A DNA stretch of 64,000 bases from an uncultured Monoglobus sp. (GCA_947585115.1 CANPWW010000004.1:1-64000), one strand, 5' to 3'; positions 49,100 to 60,460 are shown, counted from the first letter of the stretch. The notes: a model not told the origin generated them from the sequence alone. Numbers and translations are program-made.

Positions 49100-49702
49100 T
49101 CAGCGTTTGGTTACTATATTATCAATAAGGCCATATTTGAGCGCTTCCTCGGCGTCCATGAAGTTATCTCTCTCGGTGTCTCTCTTTACTATGTCGAGGG
49201 GCTGGCCGGTATTTTCGCTTAGAATTCTGTTCAGGTTTTCCTTGATTTTTATCATTCTGTCCACGTGGATCTTCATGTCGGTCGCCTGACCCTGAACGCC
49301 GCCTAAGGGCTGATGTATCATGATCTCACTATTGGGCAGGGCGAAACGCTTGCCCTTAGCGCCCGACGAGAGCAGGAACGCGCCCATAGAGGCCGCCATG
49401 CCGACGCAGATCGTGGAAACGTCCGCCTTGGTGTACTGCATTGTGTCGTAGATAGCCATGCCCGCCGTGACGGAGCCGCCGGGGCTGTTGATGTACAGAT
49501 TGATGTCCTTGTCGGGGTCCTCGCTGTCTAGGAACAGGAGCTGAGCCACAACAAGGCTGGCGGTCGCGTCGTTTACCTCGTCGGATAAAAATATGATCCT
49601 GTCTTTTAAAAGTCTTGAAAAAATGTCGTATGAACGCTCGCCTCTGCCTGTCTGCTCAATAACGTAGGGCACAAGACTGTTTGTGATAATTTTGCTGTCC
49701 AT
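49100..49702 (-). CDS. clpP: ATP-dependent Clp protease proteolytic subunit
   Basis: [51 protein letters not shown]. Confidence 0.96.
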   Translation of the reverse strand: MDSKIITNSLVPYVIEQTGRGERSYDIFSRLLKDRIIFLSDEVNDATASLVVAQLLFLDSEDPDKDINLYINSPGGSVTAGMAIYDTMQYTKADVSTICVGMAASMGAFLLSSGAKGKRFALPNSEIMIHQPLGGVQGQATDMKIHVDRMIKIKENLNRILSENTGQPLDIVKRDTERDNFMDAEEALKYGLIDNIVTKR

Positions 49703-49790
49703 AATACTACCTCCAATTTATTATAAAATGTTAAGGTTGATTTGACAATTCAAACCAACCTTATTGTAAAATAGCCAAAAATTGTGTTGA

Positions 49791-51068
49791 TTATTCAAAA
49801 TCAGCGTTTTCTACAAGAAGCGCAATAGCTTTCTGCGCCTTGAGACGCTCGGTTATCTCGTTTTTGGGAATATATTTCTCAATATCCTCGACCTTCATGC
49901 CGTTGTCCTTGCTTATGTTCTCATACTCGGCCTTGATATCATCGTCCGTGACCTCGACCTTTTCGACCTCCGCTACTTTTTCGAGCACCAAAGTGGTCTT
50001 TACGCGCTTCTCGGCCTCGGGCTTATACTGAGCGCGGATGGCGTCCATGGTCTGGCCGGTGTACTTCATGTATGTCTGAAGGTCGATTCCCTGATAGCGC
50101 ATCTGCATATCCATGTCTCTGATCATGTTGTCGATCTGGCTGTTTATCATCTCGTCGGGAATGTCGATCTCGGTGCCCTCGCAAACCGCGTCTACCACGT
50201 TCTGCTCGGTCTCATGCTTCGCTTTGTCCTCGTTGGTCTTTTCAAGCTTCTCGCGGATGTCGGCCTTGTACTCGTCAAGGGTGTCAAACTCGCTGACATC
50301 CATCGCGAAGTCGTCGTCAACCTCGGGCAGTTCCTTATACTTGAGCGAATTGATCTTTACTTTAAAGACCGCGTCCTTGCCCGCGAGCTCCTCGGCGTGG
50401 TACTCCTCGGGGAATGTTACATTAACGTCGACCTCGTCGCCAACGTTTTTGCCGAGCAGCTGATCCTCAAAGCCGGGAATAAACTGTCCCGAGCCAATCG
50501 TCAGATCAAAGTTCTCGCCCTTGCCGCCCTCGAACGGAACGCCGTCAACCGAGCCGTCAAAGTCAATATTGGCGATATCGTCGGCCTGAACGGGTCTGTC
50601 CTCAACGGGGACAAGTCTTGAGTTTCTTTCTCTTATCTTCTCGATCTCGTCCTCAACGTCCGCGTCGGTCACGGGATATTCGGGCTTTTCGGCCTTGACG
50701 CCCTTATACTTGCCGAGCTCAAACTCGGGCTTTACAACGACCTTGGCCGTGAAAACTATGTCCTTTTCGGGGTCGATCGAATCCTCTTTGATGTCAATCT
50801 CGGGCTGAGCCACGGGATACACGCCGTTTTCGTCCACCGCTTTATCATACGCGTCGGGCAGCACAAAGTTCACGGCGTCCTCATAAAATATTTCCTTGCC
50901 GTAGGTTTTTTCAATCAGAAATCTGGGAGCCTTGCCCTTTCTGAAACCGGGCAGATTGATCTTCTTTACGTTTTTTCTGTATGACCTCTCAAGCGCTTTT
51001 TCGAATTCCTCGGGCGTTACCGAGAACTCAAAGGTCACAGTGTTGTTCTCTCTTGTTACATTAGCCAT
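49791..51068 (-). CDS. tig: Trigger factor
   Basis: LPGFRKGKAPRFLIEKTYGKEIFYEDAVN, FKBP domain, C-terminal SurA-like domain. Confidence 0.95.
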   Translation of the reverse strand: MANVTRENNTVTFEFSVTPEEFEKALERSYRKNVKKINLPGFRKGKAPRFLIEKTYGKEIFYEDAVNFVLPDAYDKAVDENGVYPVAQPEIDIKEDSIDPEKDIVFTAKVVVKPEFELGKYKGVKAEKPEYPVTDADVEDEIEKIRERNSRLVPVEDRPVQADDIANIDFDGSVDGVPFEGGKGENFDLTIGSGQFIPGFEDQLLGKNVGDEVDVNVTFPEEYHAEELAGKDAVFKVKINSLKYKELPEVDDDFAMDVSEFDTLDEYKADIREKLEKTNEDKAKHETEQNVVDAVCEGTEIDIPDEMINSQIDNMIRDMDMQMRYQGIDLQTYMKYTGQTMDAIRAQYKPEAEKRVKTTLVLEKVAEVEKVEVTDDDIKAEYENISKDNGMKVEDIEKYIPKNEITERLKAQKAIALLVENADFE

Positions 51069-51208
51069 TAATAATTACCTCACTAATTTAAATCTATTGT
51101 TTACATGTTTTTTAATTATAACACAGGTATTCCCGTTAGACAAGGGTTTTTATAAAAAATATTAACAAATTTTACCTTGCATATATCGGAATTTTATTGT
51201 AAATTTGA

Positions 51209-51922
51209 TTATCCGCAAATCAGCTTCGGCACAAACTTGAGATAGTCGCTGGCGACAAGTATAAGCTTAACGCCGTCAACATCGCCCTGCACCGCGAAAT
51301 CCTGAGCCGCGGCGTGAAGGTGTCCGTAGACGCAGGTCTTGACGCCGTACTCCTTAAAAATTTGAATAAAGTCGCGGTTCAGGCCGTTTTTCTCAACGGG
51401 CGGATAGTGCATGGCGGCGATTATCTCGTCGGGCTTGGCGGACGCCGCGCTCTCGAGAGACAGGATCATGCGCTCCTTTTCTCTGAGAAACAGGCGCTTG
51501 TCCTCGTCGGTCGAGTTTTCTTTCGCGATGTTCCAACCTCTTGTGCCGCAGATCGCCAGCTTTTTCCCGTCAGATTCGTGTATATAGCAATTGTTGTGAA
51601 CGAACTTTATCGTGTCGAAGCCGTTTTTTTCGGCAAAGACATTGAGCTTGTTCATCGTCGTCCACCAATAATCGTGATTGCCCTTTAGTATTATCTTAAC
51701 GCCGTTGAGCGCGCTCAGATACTCAAAATCTTTGAGCGAATCATCAAGATATGTCGCCCATGAAATATCGCCGGGCATGATGACAACGTCGTTTTCACCG
51801 ACAATTTTCTGCCAGTTCTCTCTCAGTCTGTCAACATAATTTTCCCACCGCGGGCCGAACACGTTCATCGGTTTGTCGATCCCCAGCGGCAAATGCAGGT
51901 CAGAAATTGCAAATACCGACAT
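51209..51922 (-). CDS. Metallophosphoesterase
   Basis: FAISDLHLPLG, MPGDISWA, LKGNHDYWW, YGHLHA. Confidence 0.92.
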   Translation of the reverse strand: MSVFAISDLHLPLGIDKPMNVFGPRWENYVDRLRENWQKIVGENDVVIMPGDISWATYLDDSLKDFEYLSALNGVKIILKGNHDYWWTTMNKLNVFAEKNGFDTIKFVHNNCYIHESDGKKLAICGTRGWNIAKENSTDEDKRLFLREKERMILSLESAASAKPDEIIAAMHYPPVEKNGLNRDFIQIFKEYGVKTCVYGHLHAAAQDFAVQGDVDGVKLILVASDYLKFVPKLICG

Positions 51923-52032
51923 GTTAATACCTCTGTTCCAAATTCTAAAATTATATTTAAATCCGTATACAAACGCGCTTTTTGGTTAAAATATACCCGT
52001 ACCGAAATAAAATTTCAAGGAGGTTTTTAACC

Positions 52033-52194
52033 ATGGACGGACACAACAACAAAATCGTATGCAGAGTCAGCGACTGCGAGTATCACACCTCGGACGACGT
52101 ATGCAGCGCGAACTGCGTCGAGGTCAGCTGCACGGAAAATTGCTGCAGCTCCTGCGATACCGAGTGCGTGACATTCAAGCAGCGCGGCGAGTAA
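52033..52194 (+). CDS. Small Cys-rich protein, DUF1540-like (53 aa)
   Basis: AAGGAGG upstream; MDGHNNKIVCRVSDCEYHTSDDVCSANCVEVSCTENCCSSCDTECVTFKQRGE. Confidence 0.8.
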   Translation: MDGHNNKIVCRVSDCEYHTSDDVCSANCVEVSCTENCCSSCDTECVTFKQRGE

Positions 52195-52214
52195 TTCCTC
52201 TCAAATTTATCCGC

Positions 52215-52246
52215 AAGCTCTCCCGTGATTTGGGGAGAGCTTTTGT
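52215..52246 (+). terminator. Rho-independent terminator
   Basis: AAGCTCTCCC-gtgattt-GGGGAGAGCTTTTGTTTT. Confidence 0.8.
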
Positions 52247-52264
52247 TTTGCGCGCCATAGCGAT

Positions 52265-53764
52265 TTATTTATTAATACCCAGCGATTTTTTTATCGCGCC
52301 GTACATATCGGCCGACTCTATAACCTCGCCGAAGCGTATCTTCTTTCCCTTGAGGCCGCGGAGCGACTTGGGTATATCCATATCGCTCTTCTCTTTTAAA
52401 AGGTCGAGCTGCTCAAAATCATTCTTTCCGTACGGCTCAACGCCCAGCGCCGACAGCACAGAGCCGCCGAATTTGAACGGGCTCGCGGTCGAGGCTATGA
52501 CGGTCTTTGTCATGTCTCCGGTCTGCTCCACATACTGCTTGTATACGTCGATCGCCACGGCCGTGTGAGTGTCGGGCGTGTAGCCGTCCTCGGCGAATGT
52601 TTTCCAGATGCGCACCTTTGTGAAATAATCGTCGCAGCAGCCCGCCCAGAACTGCTTGCCTATCCTGTTGTGCATCGTCTTTGTAACGGCGTATTTTCCG
52701 TCTTTGGCGAGCTTTTCCATAAGCTCGGATATTTTCTTGTCGTCTTTTCCCGACACATCGAACAGCAGGCGCTCGAGATTGCTTGAGATCAGAATATCCA
52801 TCGACGGCGAAATGCTCTGATAGAATTCTCTGTTCCTGTCATACTCGCCGCTCCTGATAAAGTCGGTCAAAACGTCGTTTTTGTTCGAGGCGCAGATGAA
52901 GATGTTAACCGGCAGACCCATTTTCTTGGCGTAGTAGGCCGCGAGAATGTTGCCGAAGTTTCCGGTGGGCACGCAGATGTTGATCTTTTCGCCGTTTTCG
53001 ATCTCGCCGCCCGATATCATGTCGCAGTAGGCCGAGATATAGTACACGATCTGCGGAACGAGGCGTCCCCAGTTTATCGAGTTCGCCGACGAGAAAACAA
53101 AGCCCTTGTCGTCAAGCTCTTTTATTATCTTGTCGTCGGTGAATATTTTCTTAACTCCGTTTTGAGCATCGTCAAAATTGCCGCGTATTCCGTATGCGGC
53201 GACATTGCCGCCTTCCTGGGTTATCATCTGGAGCTTCTGCATATCGCTGACGCCGTCGCTTGGATAGAACACGATAATGTTTGTGCCGTCAACATTTTTA
53301 AAGCCCTCAAGAGCGGCCTTTCCCGTGTCTCCCGAAGTGGCGACCAGAACCACGACAGTCTTGTTTTCGCCGGTCTTTTTCATTGACGTCGTCATAAAAT
53401 AGGGCAGGATCTGGAGCGCCATGTCTTTAAAAGCGCAGGTGGGGCCGTGCCACAGCTCCAATATATACTCGCTGTCGTTTATCTTGATAAGCGGCGCAAC
53501 CTTGTCGCTGCCGAAGCTGCCCGTGCCGTAGGCGCCCTCAACGCAGGCGCTGATCTCCTTGTCGGTAAAGTCGGTCAAGAATTTCTTTAAAATAAACTTG
53601 GCTCTCTCAATGTACGTTTTCTCAGACAGAGCGGCAAAATCGGACTTTTTAAGCCTTGGGAACTGCTCGGGCACAAACAGGCCGCCGTCGTCGGACAGAC
53701 CTTTTTTTATCGCCTCGGCGGACGTCAGCTTGAGATCTTTGTTTCTCGTGCTTATATACTTCAA
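52265..53764 (-). CDS. thrC: Threonine synthase
   Basis: YISTRNKDLKLTSAEAIKKGLSDDGGLFVPE, WHGPTCAFKDMALQ, ATSGDTGKAALEGF. Confidence 0.94.
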   Translation of the reverse strand: MKYISTRNKDLKLTSAEAIKKGLSDDGGLFVPEQFPRLKKSDFAALSEKTYIERAKFILKKFLTDFTDKEISACVEGAYGTGSFGSDKVAPLIKINDSEYILELWHGPTCAFKDMALQILPYFMTTSMKKTGENKTVVVLVATSGDTGKAALEGFKNVDGTNIIVFYPSDGVSDMQKLQMITQEGGNVAAYGIRGNFDDAQNGVKKIFTDDKIIKELDDKGFVFSSANSINWGRLVPQIVYYISAYCDMISGGEIENGEKINICVPTGNFGNILAAYYAKKMGLPVNIFICASNKNDVLTDFIRSGEYDRNREFYQSISPSMDILISSNLERLLFDVSGKDDKKISELMEKLAKDGKYAVTKTMHNRIGKQFWAGCCDDYFTKVRIWKTFAEDGYTPDTHTAVAIDVYKQYVEQTGDMTKTVIASTASPFKFGGSVLSALGVEPYGKNDFEQLDLLKEKSDMDIPKSLRGLKGKKIRFGEVIESADMYGAIKKSLGINK

Positions 53765-53802
53765 ATTTCATCAAACCTTTCAAATAATTTTTGTTTTCTC
53801 AT

Positions 53803-53833
53803 AAAAACAGAGGCCGTATATTCTACGACCTCT
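53803..53833 (-). terminator. Terminator between P-loop gene and thrC
   Basis: Minus strand AGAGGTCGTA-GAATA-TACGGCCTCT-GTTTTTAT. Confidence 0.7.
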
Positions 53834-53882
53834 ATACAATACCACAAAAAACAAATTAAGTCAACAAATATATCGCTTAAAT

Positions 53883-54299
53883 TTACTCGACGGCGTACTT
53901 CTTAACGTTCTCGCCCGCTTCGGAAGCCTTGGCGCTTACCATCATCGTGAACGACACGTTAAACTTCTGCTCGAATTTCTCAAGATCGCCGACAAATTTG
54001 TCAAGCGTCTCCATTGTGCCGCTCTTAACGTTTTTGAATATGCTGTCGATAAAAATATGCGTAACATCATAATCCTGAGCTAAGATTCCGCAGATAAGGC
54101 CCTCGAACATGTCAAAGTTGCGGATATTAAAGTCCTCGGTGTCTATCATTCTTGCCTTTCTCGAGAGATCGTGCATAAGGCGGTTGCCGTCGGTTATGCA
54201 CACAACGTTGCCGTGCTCGGTGTTTACGGCCTCGTTTACATCCTGAATTATCCTCTTGGTCTTTCCGCTTCCCTTAAGACCGATATGTATTTTTATCAT
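53883..54299 (-). CDS. Small P-loop protein of unknown function
   Basis: Walker A GLKGSGKTK; 138 aa. Confidence 0.7.
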   Translation of the reverse strand: MIKIHIGLKGSGKTKRIIQDVNEAVNTEHGNVVCITDGNRLMHDLSRKARMIDTEDFNIRNFDMFEGLICGILAQDYDVTHIFIDSIFKNVKSGTMETLDKFVGDLEKFEQKFNVSFTMMVSAKASEAGENVKKYAVE

Positions 54300-54395
54300 G
54301 TTGATTTACCCCTTTCCGGTTATTTAATTAGATTATAGTCACATTCTAACACATATATTCATAGAATGCAAGCGCAATTTGCAGAATCCTAAAAA

Positions 54396-55733
54396 CTATT
54401 TAAGTCTCGCTTCCAGAGCCTCTTTGTCGGCCTCGTATCCGGGCTTGCCGAGAAGCGCGAACATGTTCTTCTTGTAGCTCTCAACTCCGGGCTGATTGAA
54501 CGGGTTAACGCCAAGCAGATAGCCGCTTATGCCGCAGGCCTTCTCAAAGAAGTATACAAGCTGACCGAAGGTGTACTCGTCAAGCGTCTCAAGCTCAACT
54601 ATGAGATTGGGGACTCCTCCGTCGGTGTGAGCCAGCAGCGTGCCCTCAAACGCCTTTTTGTTAACGAAGTCCATGGTCTTGCCGGCCAGGAAGTTCAAGC
54701 CGTCCACGTTGTCCTTATCGGTCGTCATCTCTATGTCGGTCTTTGAGCTCTTTACGTACAGAACGGTCTCAAACAGCTGACGTCTGCCGTCCTGGATATA
54801 CTGACCCATTGAGTGCAGATCGGTTGAGAACGACGCGCCCGCGGGGAATACGCCCTTCTTGTCCTTGCCCTCGCTCTCGCCGTAGAGCTGCTTCCACCAC
54901 TCGATGAAATACTGAAGCTCGGGCTCATAGTTGACGAGCATCTCAATCGTCTTGCCCTTCTGGAGCAGGATATTTCTGATAGCCGCGTACTGATAGCACT
55001 CGTTTTCTTTGAGGTCAGCGCTCATGTACATCTCTCTGGCGTCCGCCGCGCCCTGCATCATGGCGTCGATATCGGCGCCCGAAACAGCGATAGGCAGCAG
55101 GCCGACAGCCGTCAAAACGGAATATCTTCCGCCAACGTCATCGGGAACAACGAAGGTCTCATAGCCTTCCTCGTCAGCCAGATTCTTGAGCGCGCCGCGG
55201 GCCTTATCTGTCGTGGCGTAAATTCTGGACTTTGCCTCCTCCTTGCCGTACTTCTCCTCAACATAATTCTTGAGGATACGGAAAGCGATGGCGGGCTCGG
55301 TGGTCGTGCCGGACTTTGAAATAATGTTTACCGAAACGTCCTTGCCCTCGATGGTCTTTAAAACTGCGTTCAGGTAGTTGGGGCTGATGTTGTTGCCGCA
55401 GAATATGATCTGAGGTTTCTCGGTCATATTATAAAACGGACCGCCCAAAAAGTCGCAGGCAGCCTTCGCACCGAGATATGAGCCGCCTATGCCGACAACC
55501 AGAAGCACGTCGCTGTCCTTTCTGATCTTCTCTGCGGCTTTTTTGATTCTGGCAAACTCTTCCTTGTCGTAATCAACCGGAAGGTCGATCCAGCCGAGGA
55601 AGTCGTTGCCCGCTCCGCTCTTGTCCATCAGGACTTTGTCCACCGCGCTGATCTGCGCCTGCATGTTGTCGATCTCGTCCTGAGAGAAGAAGCCGAGAGC
55701 TCTGCGATAGTTGAAAGTTACATTCTTTTTCAT
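54396..55733 (-). CDS. pgi: Glucose-6-phosphate isomerase
   Basis: [56 protein letters not shown]. Confidence 0.95.
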   Translation of the reverse strand: MKKNVTFNYRRALGFFSQDEIDNMQAQISAVDKVLMDKSGAGNDFLGWIDLPVDYDKEEFARIKKAAEKIRKDSDVLLVVGIGGSYLGAKAACDFLGGPFYNMTEKPQIIFCGNNISPNYLNAVLKTIEGKDVSVNIISKSGTTTEPAIAFRILKNYVEEKYGKEEAKSRIYATTDKARGALKNLADEEGYETFVVPDDVGGRYSVLTAVGLLPIAVSGADIDAMMQGAADAREMYMSADLKENECYQYAAIRNILLQKGKTIEMLVNYEPELQYFIEWWKQLYGESEGKDKKGVFPAGASFSTDLHSMGQYIQDGRRQLFETVLYVKSSKTDIEMTTDKDNVDGLNFLAGKTMDFVNKKAFEGTLLAHTDGGVPNLIVELETLDEYTFGQLVYFFEKACGISGYLLGVNPFNQPGVESYKKNMFALLGKPGYEADKEALEARLK

Positions 55734-55876
55734 AGCTTTATCTCCTTAAAATTAAATTAAATAATTTGACTAAAAATATTTTACCATAATTGAAAAATTT
55801 GTGCAATACCTATTATAAAAATTTTTTAAAAATTTTATACGGATTAAGGGACAATAAAAATTTGAAAAAATTGCTT

Positions 55877-55906
55877 GTATATATCGGGCGCAAGTTTCAC
55901 AAAATA
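55877..55906 (+). promoter_or_regulatory. Putative sigma-G-type promoter of SASP gene
   Basis: GTATA - 18 nt - CAAAATA (compare sigma-G GHATR / CATNHTA, spacing 17-18). Confidence 0.5.
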
Positions 55907-55979
55907 CTATTGCGCACATGAGATTTAAATATTTAATATTTAAAAAAATGTGATTTATGAAAAAGGAGTGAAAAATAAA

Positions 55980-56195
55980 ATGGCTAATTCAAACAGTTCT
56001 AACAATCTGGTTGTACCTCAGGCAAAGGCCGCTATGGATCAGTTTAAGATGGAAGCGGCTTCCGAGGTTGGCGTAACTCTGAACAAGGGCTACAACGGCG
56101 ACCTGACATCGAGACAGGCCGGAAGCATCGGCGGTCAGATGGTCAAGAAGATGATTGAGAAGTATGAGAAGGACGCGGCGAACCAGCAGGGCTAA
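55980..56195 (+). CDS. Alpha/beta-type small acid-soluble spore protein
   Basis: MEAASEVGVTLNKGYNGDLTSRQAGSIGGQMVKKMIEKYE; AAAAGGAG RBS. Confidence 0.93.
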   Translation: MANSNSSNNLVVPQAKAAMDQFKMEAASEVGVTLNKGYNGDLTSRQAGSIGGQMVKKMIEKYEKDAANQQG

Positions 56196-56284
56196 CAAGC
56201 CGAAAAAAGTGGTAAACCCGCTTTACTGGAAGTTTATATCACTTGACGAGTATCCATTCAGATAAAATTTGATTTGGATAAAAC

Positions 56285-56315
56285 GGGAGACGGTTTTCGC
56301 CGTCTCCTATTTTTA
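56285..56315 (+). terminator. Rho-independent terminator of SASP gene
   Basis: GGGAGACGG-ttttcg-CCGTCTCC-TATTTTTA. Confidence 0.8.
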
Positions 56316-56330
56316 TATATAGCCGCTCAT

Positions 56331-57350
56331 TTATCTGTTTGAGTACATTTTATCGTAGTAGTCCATGTATTCGCCGCTGATTATTTCCTCCCACCATGAG
56401 CGGTTCTCAAGGTACCACTTGATGGTCTTTTTTATGCCGTCGGCAAATTTTGTCTCCGGGAGCCAGCCCAGCTCGGTGTGTATCTTGGTCGGGTCTATGG
56501 CGTAGCGCAGGTCGTGGCCCTTTCTGTCGGTGACAAAAGTTATCAGGCTCTCGGGCTTGCCGAGCTCTTTTAATATGATTTTCACGATGTCTATGTTGCG
56601 CATCTCGTTATGGCCGCCTATGTTGTACACCTCGCCGACGCGGCCCTTTTGAAGTATCAGATCTATCGCCTTGCAGTGGTCCTCAACGTACAGCCAGTCG
56701 CGAATGTTTTCGCCCTTGCCGTAGACGGGCAGAGGCTTGTCGTTCAGAGCGTTGGCGATCATCAGCGGTATCAGCTTTTCGGGGAAGTGATACGGGCCGT
56801 AGTTGTTCGAGCAACGGCTTATCGTGACCGGAAGGCCGTAGGTCCTGTGATACGCCAGCGCCAGCAGATCGGCGGACGCCTTGGAGCTGCTGTAGGGGCT
56901 CGAGGTGTGCAGCGGCGTTTCCTCGGTGAAAAACAGGTCGGGTCGGTCGATAGGAAGATCGCCGTAGACCTCGTCGGTCGAGACCTGGTGAAAACGCTCT
57001 ATCCCGTACTTGCGGCAGGCGTCCATCAGGACAGAAGTGCCAATGATGTTTGTTCTGAGAAACACATCCGGGCTCTCGATCGAGCGGTCGACGTGGGATT
57101 CGGCCGCGAAGTTCACGACAACGTCGGGCTTTTCGCTCTCGAACAGGCGGTATACCGCCTCTCGGTCACAGATGTCGACCTTGACGAATTTGAAATTCGG
57201 CTTGTCCATAACGTCTTTCAGCGTCGAAAGATTGCCCGCGTAGGTCAATTTGTCGAGGCAAATCACCCGATATTTGGGGTGATTCTTGAGCGTGTAAAAT
57301 ATAAAGTTGCTGCCTATAAATCCGGCTCCGCCGGTTACTATGATCGTCAT
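56331..57350 (-). CDS. rfbB: dTDP-glucose 4,6-dehydratase
   Basis: [52 protein letters not shown]. Confidence 0.96.
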   Translation of the reverse strand: MTIIVTGGAGFIGSNFIFYTLKNHPKYRVICLDKLTYAGNLSTLKDVMDKPNFKFVKVDICDREAVYRLFESEKPDVVVNFAAESHVDRSIESPDVFLRTNIIGTSVLMDACRKYGIERFHQVSTDEVYGDLPIDRPDLFFTEETPLHTSSPYSSSKASADLLALAYHRTYGLPVTISRCSNNYGPYHFPEKLIPLMIANALNDKPLPVYGKGENIRDWLYVEDHCKAIDLILQKGRVGEVYNIGGHNEMRNIDIVKIILKELGKPESLITFVTDRKGHDLRYAIDPTKIHTELGWLPETKFADGIKKTIKWYLENRSWWEEIISGEYMDYYDKMYSNR

Positions 57351-57352
57351 AA

Positions 57353-58225
57353 TTAATCCTCCAGTAAGGATAGCAGATACTGCCCGTAGTCCGTCATACT
57401 GAGTTCATCGCCTATCTCTCTGAGGCGTTTATCATCGATAAAGCCTCTGCGCCATGCGATCTCCTCGATGCAGGAAATATAGAAGCCCTGCATCTCCTGG
57501 ACGGTTTTGACAAAACCGGCCGCCTTGTGCATGCCCTTGGGTGTTCCGGTGTCGAGCCACGCCATGCCGCGGCCCATAAGCGTCACCTTGAGCCTGCCGC
57601 GCTTTAAATACTCGTTGTTGACCGAAGTGATCTCGATCTCGCCGCGCTCCGAAGGCTTGACATTTTTCGCGATCTCCACGACATCGTTATTGTAAAAGTA
57701 AAGCCCCGGCACCGCGTAGCCCGACTTGGGCTTTTTCGGCTTTTCCTCGATCGAGATAACATTGTTGTCCTCGTCGAACTCGACCACGCCGAACTGCTTG
57801 GGGTTCCTGACGGGGTATCCGAATATGGCGGCGCCGACAGTCTCAGCCTGTTTTTTCGCTCGGCTGAGTATGTTAGAAAAAGCCTGACCGTAGAATACGT
57901 TGTCGCCGAGCACCAGACACACGCTGTCATTTCCTATAAAGTCGGCGCCCAGTATAAACGCGTCTGCGAGGCCTCTGGGCTCGTCCTGCACCGCGTACTC
58001 AAAGCGCACGCCTATCCGCGAGCCGTCGCCCAACAGATTTTTATAGTTGTCGATATCCTGAGGCGTCGAGATAATAAGTATATCCCTGATGCGCGCAAGC
58101 AGCAGCACCGACAGCGGATAGTATATCAGCGGCTTGTCGTATATCGGAAGCAGCTGCTTTGACACGGTGAGCGTCATGGGATAAAGCCGCGTCCCGCGCC
58201 CGCCCGCCAAGATTATGCCTTTCAT
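57353..58225 (-). CDS. rfbA: Glucose-1-phosphate thymidylyltransferase
   Basis: [39 protein letters not shown]. Confidence 0.97.
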   Translation of the reverse strand: MKGIILAGGRGTRLYPMTLTVSKQLLPIYDKPLIYYPLSVLLLARIRDILIISTPQDIDNYKNLLGDGSRIGVRFEYAVQDEPRGLADAFILGADFIGNDSVCLVLGDNVFYGQAFSNILSRAKKQAETVGAAIFGYPVRNPKQFGVVEFDEDNNVISIEEKPKKPKSGYAVPGLYFYNNDVVEIAKNVKPSERGEIEITSVNNEYLKRGRLKVTLMGRGMAWLDTGTPKGMHKAAGFVKTVQEMQGFYISCIEEIAWRRGFIDDKRLREIGDELSMTDYGQYLLSLLED

Positions 58226-58227
58226 AA

Positions 58228-59325
58228 TTATTCCTCCGTAATTCTCTTAATTTTCGCTATTTTAGTATCATACCATTTATCATACAATTTGAAAAAAGGT
58301 TTTTCCAAGAATTTTCTTCTCAGCATATCTATAATCGTGCATATAACATATATGCCGAGCACCGAACATATCGCGTGAACCGGCAGCCACGGCGAATTAT
58401 ACATTCCGACGTTGTTCAGCGTGTCCTTCCACAGCCATTTTCTCATCGAGTCGCTGTTTGCGTGTATAAGCAGCACGCCGTAAGCCGAGGCCGCGACAGT
58501 ATTGATAAACCTGCTGTATCCGATATTCAGGTTCTTAAAGAACATAAAAGCGCACACCGCCGTCGCCACAGCAAGTATCTTGTTTGAGTCTGACACAAAG
58601 TAGTAACTCGAAATTTTGGGGAATATGTGCTCGAGTGCAATAATGCTCGCCCAAGACAGCGCCAGCGATATCAGCGCGGCGAAACCCCATACTTTTTTGC
58701 TGTCGAACCATTTCTCGGGATACAGTCTTATGTATGAGCCGATTATGTAAATCACGCAGAACCATGTCACATAGTTAAACACAACCTTAATATTTAAGGT
58801 GGCAAGGACCGTGTAAACAAACAGGCACAACATCATCAGCAAAATATGCTGTCTTTTATTCATCGCGTTTATCAGGAGGTTTAGAAACGGGATAAACAAG
58901 TAAAACGCAAGATACGCCGATCCAAATCCGTCAGATATCGAATTGATCGGAAGCAGCGTCATAACAATACCCCTTATCGTGAAACTCTGATAGCCGGATA
59001 TAGTGAATATCAGGAATAACAGTATTCTATAAAACTCCATCCAAAGAACAAGCTTTAAAAACTTTTTAAGCGTTATTTTGGACTTGCACATAAAATAGCC
59101 TGTGATAAGCACAAAGCAGTTTATTCCCGTTTTTCCGCCCCAGCCGAACAACAAAAGAAATATCGCGTTTCCAGTCAATTCGGGGCTTTGATTTACTAAT
59201 CCGGATAATCCGGAATTAACATAGTAATGATGAGCCACGATAACAAGCATGGTTATAATTCTGAATAACTCAATGCTCGAATCGCGTACCCCCCCCCGAT
59301 CGGTTTTTAAGGCGGTATTACTCAT
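58228..59325 (-). CDS. Acyltransferase family 3 membrane protein
   Basis: [23 protein letters not shown], ~10 TM segments; G9 tract in codons 10-13. Confidence 0.88.
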   Translation of the reverse strand: MSNTALKTDRGGVRDSSIELFRIITMLVIVAHHYYVNSGLSGLVNQSPELTGNAIFLLLFGWGGKTGINCFVLITGYFMCKSKITLKKFLKLVLWMEFYRILLFLIFTISGYQSFTIRGIVMTLLPINSISDGFGSAYLAFYLFIPFLNLLINAMNKRQHILLMMLCLFVYTVLATLNIKVVFNYVTWFCVIYIIGSYIRLYPEKWFDSKKVWGFAALISLALSWASIIALEHIFPKISSYYFVSDSNKILAVATAVCAFMFFKNLNIGYSRFINTVAASAYGVLLIHANSDSMRKWLWKDTLNNVGMYNSPWLPVHAICSVLGIYVICTIIDMLRRKFLEKPFFKLYDKWYDTKIAKIKRITEE

Positions 59326-59337
59326 ATATTTATCTCC

Positions 59338-60431
59338 TTATCTCAATATTATATCACAGATCACGTCAACTTCATCCGGCGTCAGGTCCGCGTAGAGCGG
59401 CAGCGTGAGAATATTCTCGGCAGCGTGTTTGGCGATCGGCGTCGGCTGTATCTCAAATTTGCCATTGTAGCACTCTAGCCCGGTTGTTATGGGATAGAAA
59501 TACTTTCTGGCGAAAATATTGTTTTCGGCGAGCTCCGCCGCGACCTCGTCCCGGCTCTTGCCGAACTTGTCCTTGTCAAATACGACAGGGAAATAGGCGT
59601 AATTGGGCTTAACGCCTTCCTGCGGCCGCCACGTCTTTATACCGTCAACATGTCCGAGGCGCTCTATATAGCGTTTTACCGCTTTGCCGCGTTTCTCTAT
59701 CTCGGCGTCAACATGTCGCAGATTGCAGAGGCCCATAGCCGCGCGGAACTCGTCGAGCTTTGCGTTGCCTCCTACCTCGGGATAGCTGTCCTGCGTATCC
59801 ATTCCGAAGTTCTTTTGAAACCTCAGCTTGTCGGTCAGCGAATCATCGCGATACGCCACGGCGCCGCCTTCTATTGTGTTAAACACCTTGGTTGCGTGGA
59901 AGCTGAGCATCGACGCGTCGCCGAAATCGGCCGCCCCTTTTTCTCCGACGCGAACTCCGAAAGCGTGGGCCGCGTCGTATATGACCTTCAGATTATGCTT
60001 TTTGGCGATATTCTCGATTTTTCTACCTCACAGATATTGCCGTAGACATGCACCGGGATTATCGCCGAAGTCCTTTCGGTTATCAGCGCTTCTATCCTGT
60101 CGGGATCGAGTGTGAAATCATCCGGCTTTATATCGCAGAACACAGGCGTCATGCCGCGGCGCACGATAGCCTGCGTTGTTGAAGCGAATGTGAAAGGCGT
60201 GGTTATCGCCTCACCCGAAAGCTTCATCGCGGCAATGGCGCTCTCAAGCGCCAGATGTCCGTTGGTAAACAGCGAGATATTTTCAACCGACAAATACTCG
60301 CGAAGCTTTTTTTCAAGCTCGTTATGCTTAACCCCCATATTGGTGAGCCATCTGCTCTCCCAAAGGGGCTCTATTTCTTTTATATATTCCTCAATCGGCG
60401 CCATAGACGAGCGCGTAACATTAATTCGCAA
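59338..60431 (-). pseudogene. DegT/DnrJ/EryC1/StrS aminotransferase (dTDP-amino-sugar type), interrupted by a -1 frameshift
   Basis: ORFs 59988..60431 (N-terminal half) and 59338..59910 (C-terminal half, LSFHATKVFNTIEGGAV) join if one A is added to the minus-strand A5 run at 60018-60022: ...VEK[I]ENIAKKHNLKVIYDAAHAFGVRV... Confidence 0.85.
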
Positions 60432-60460
60432 AATTTTTCACACCTTTATTTATTGTTTAA

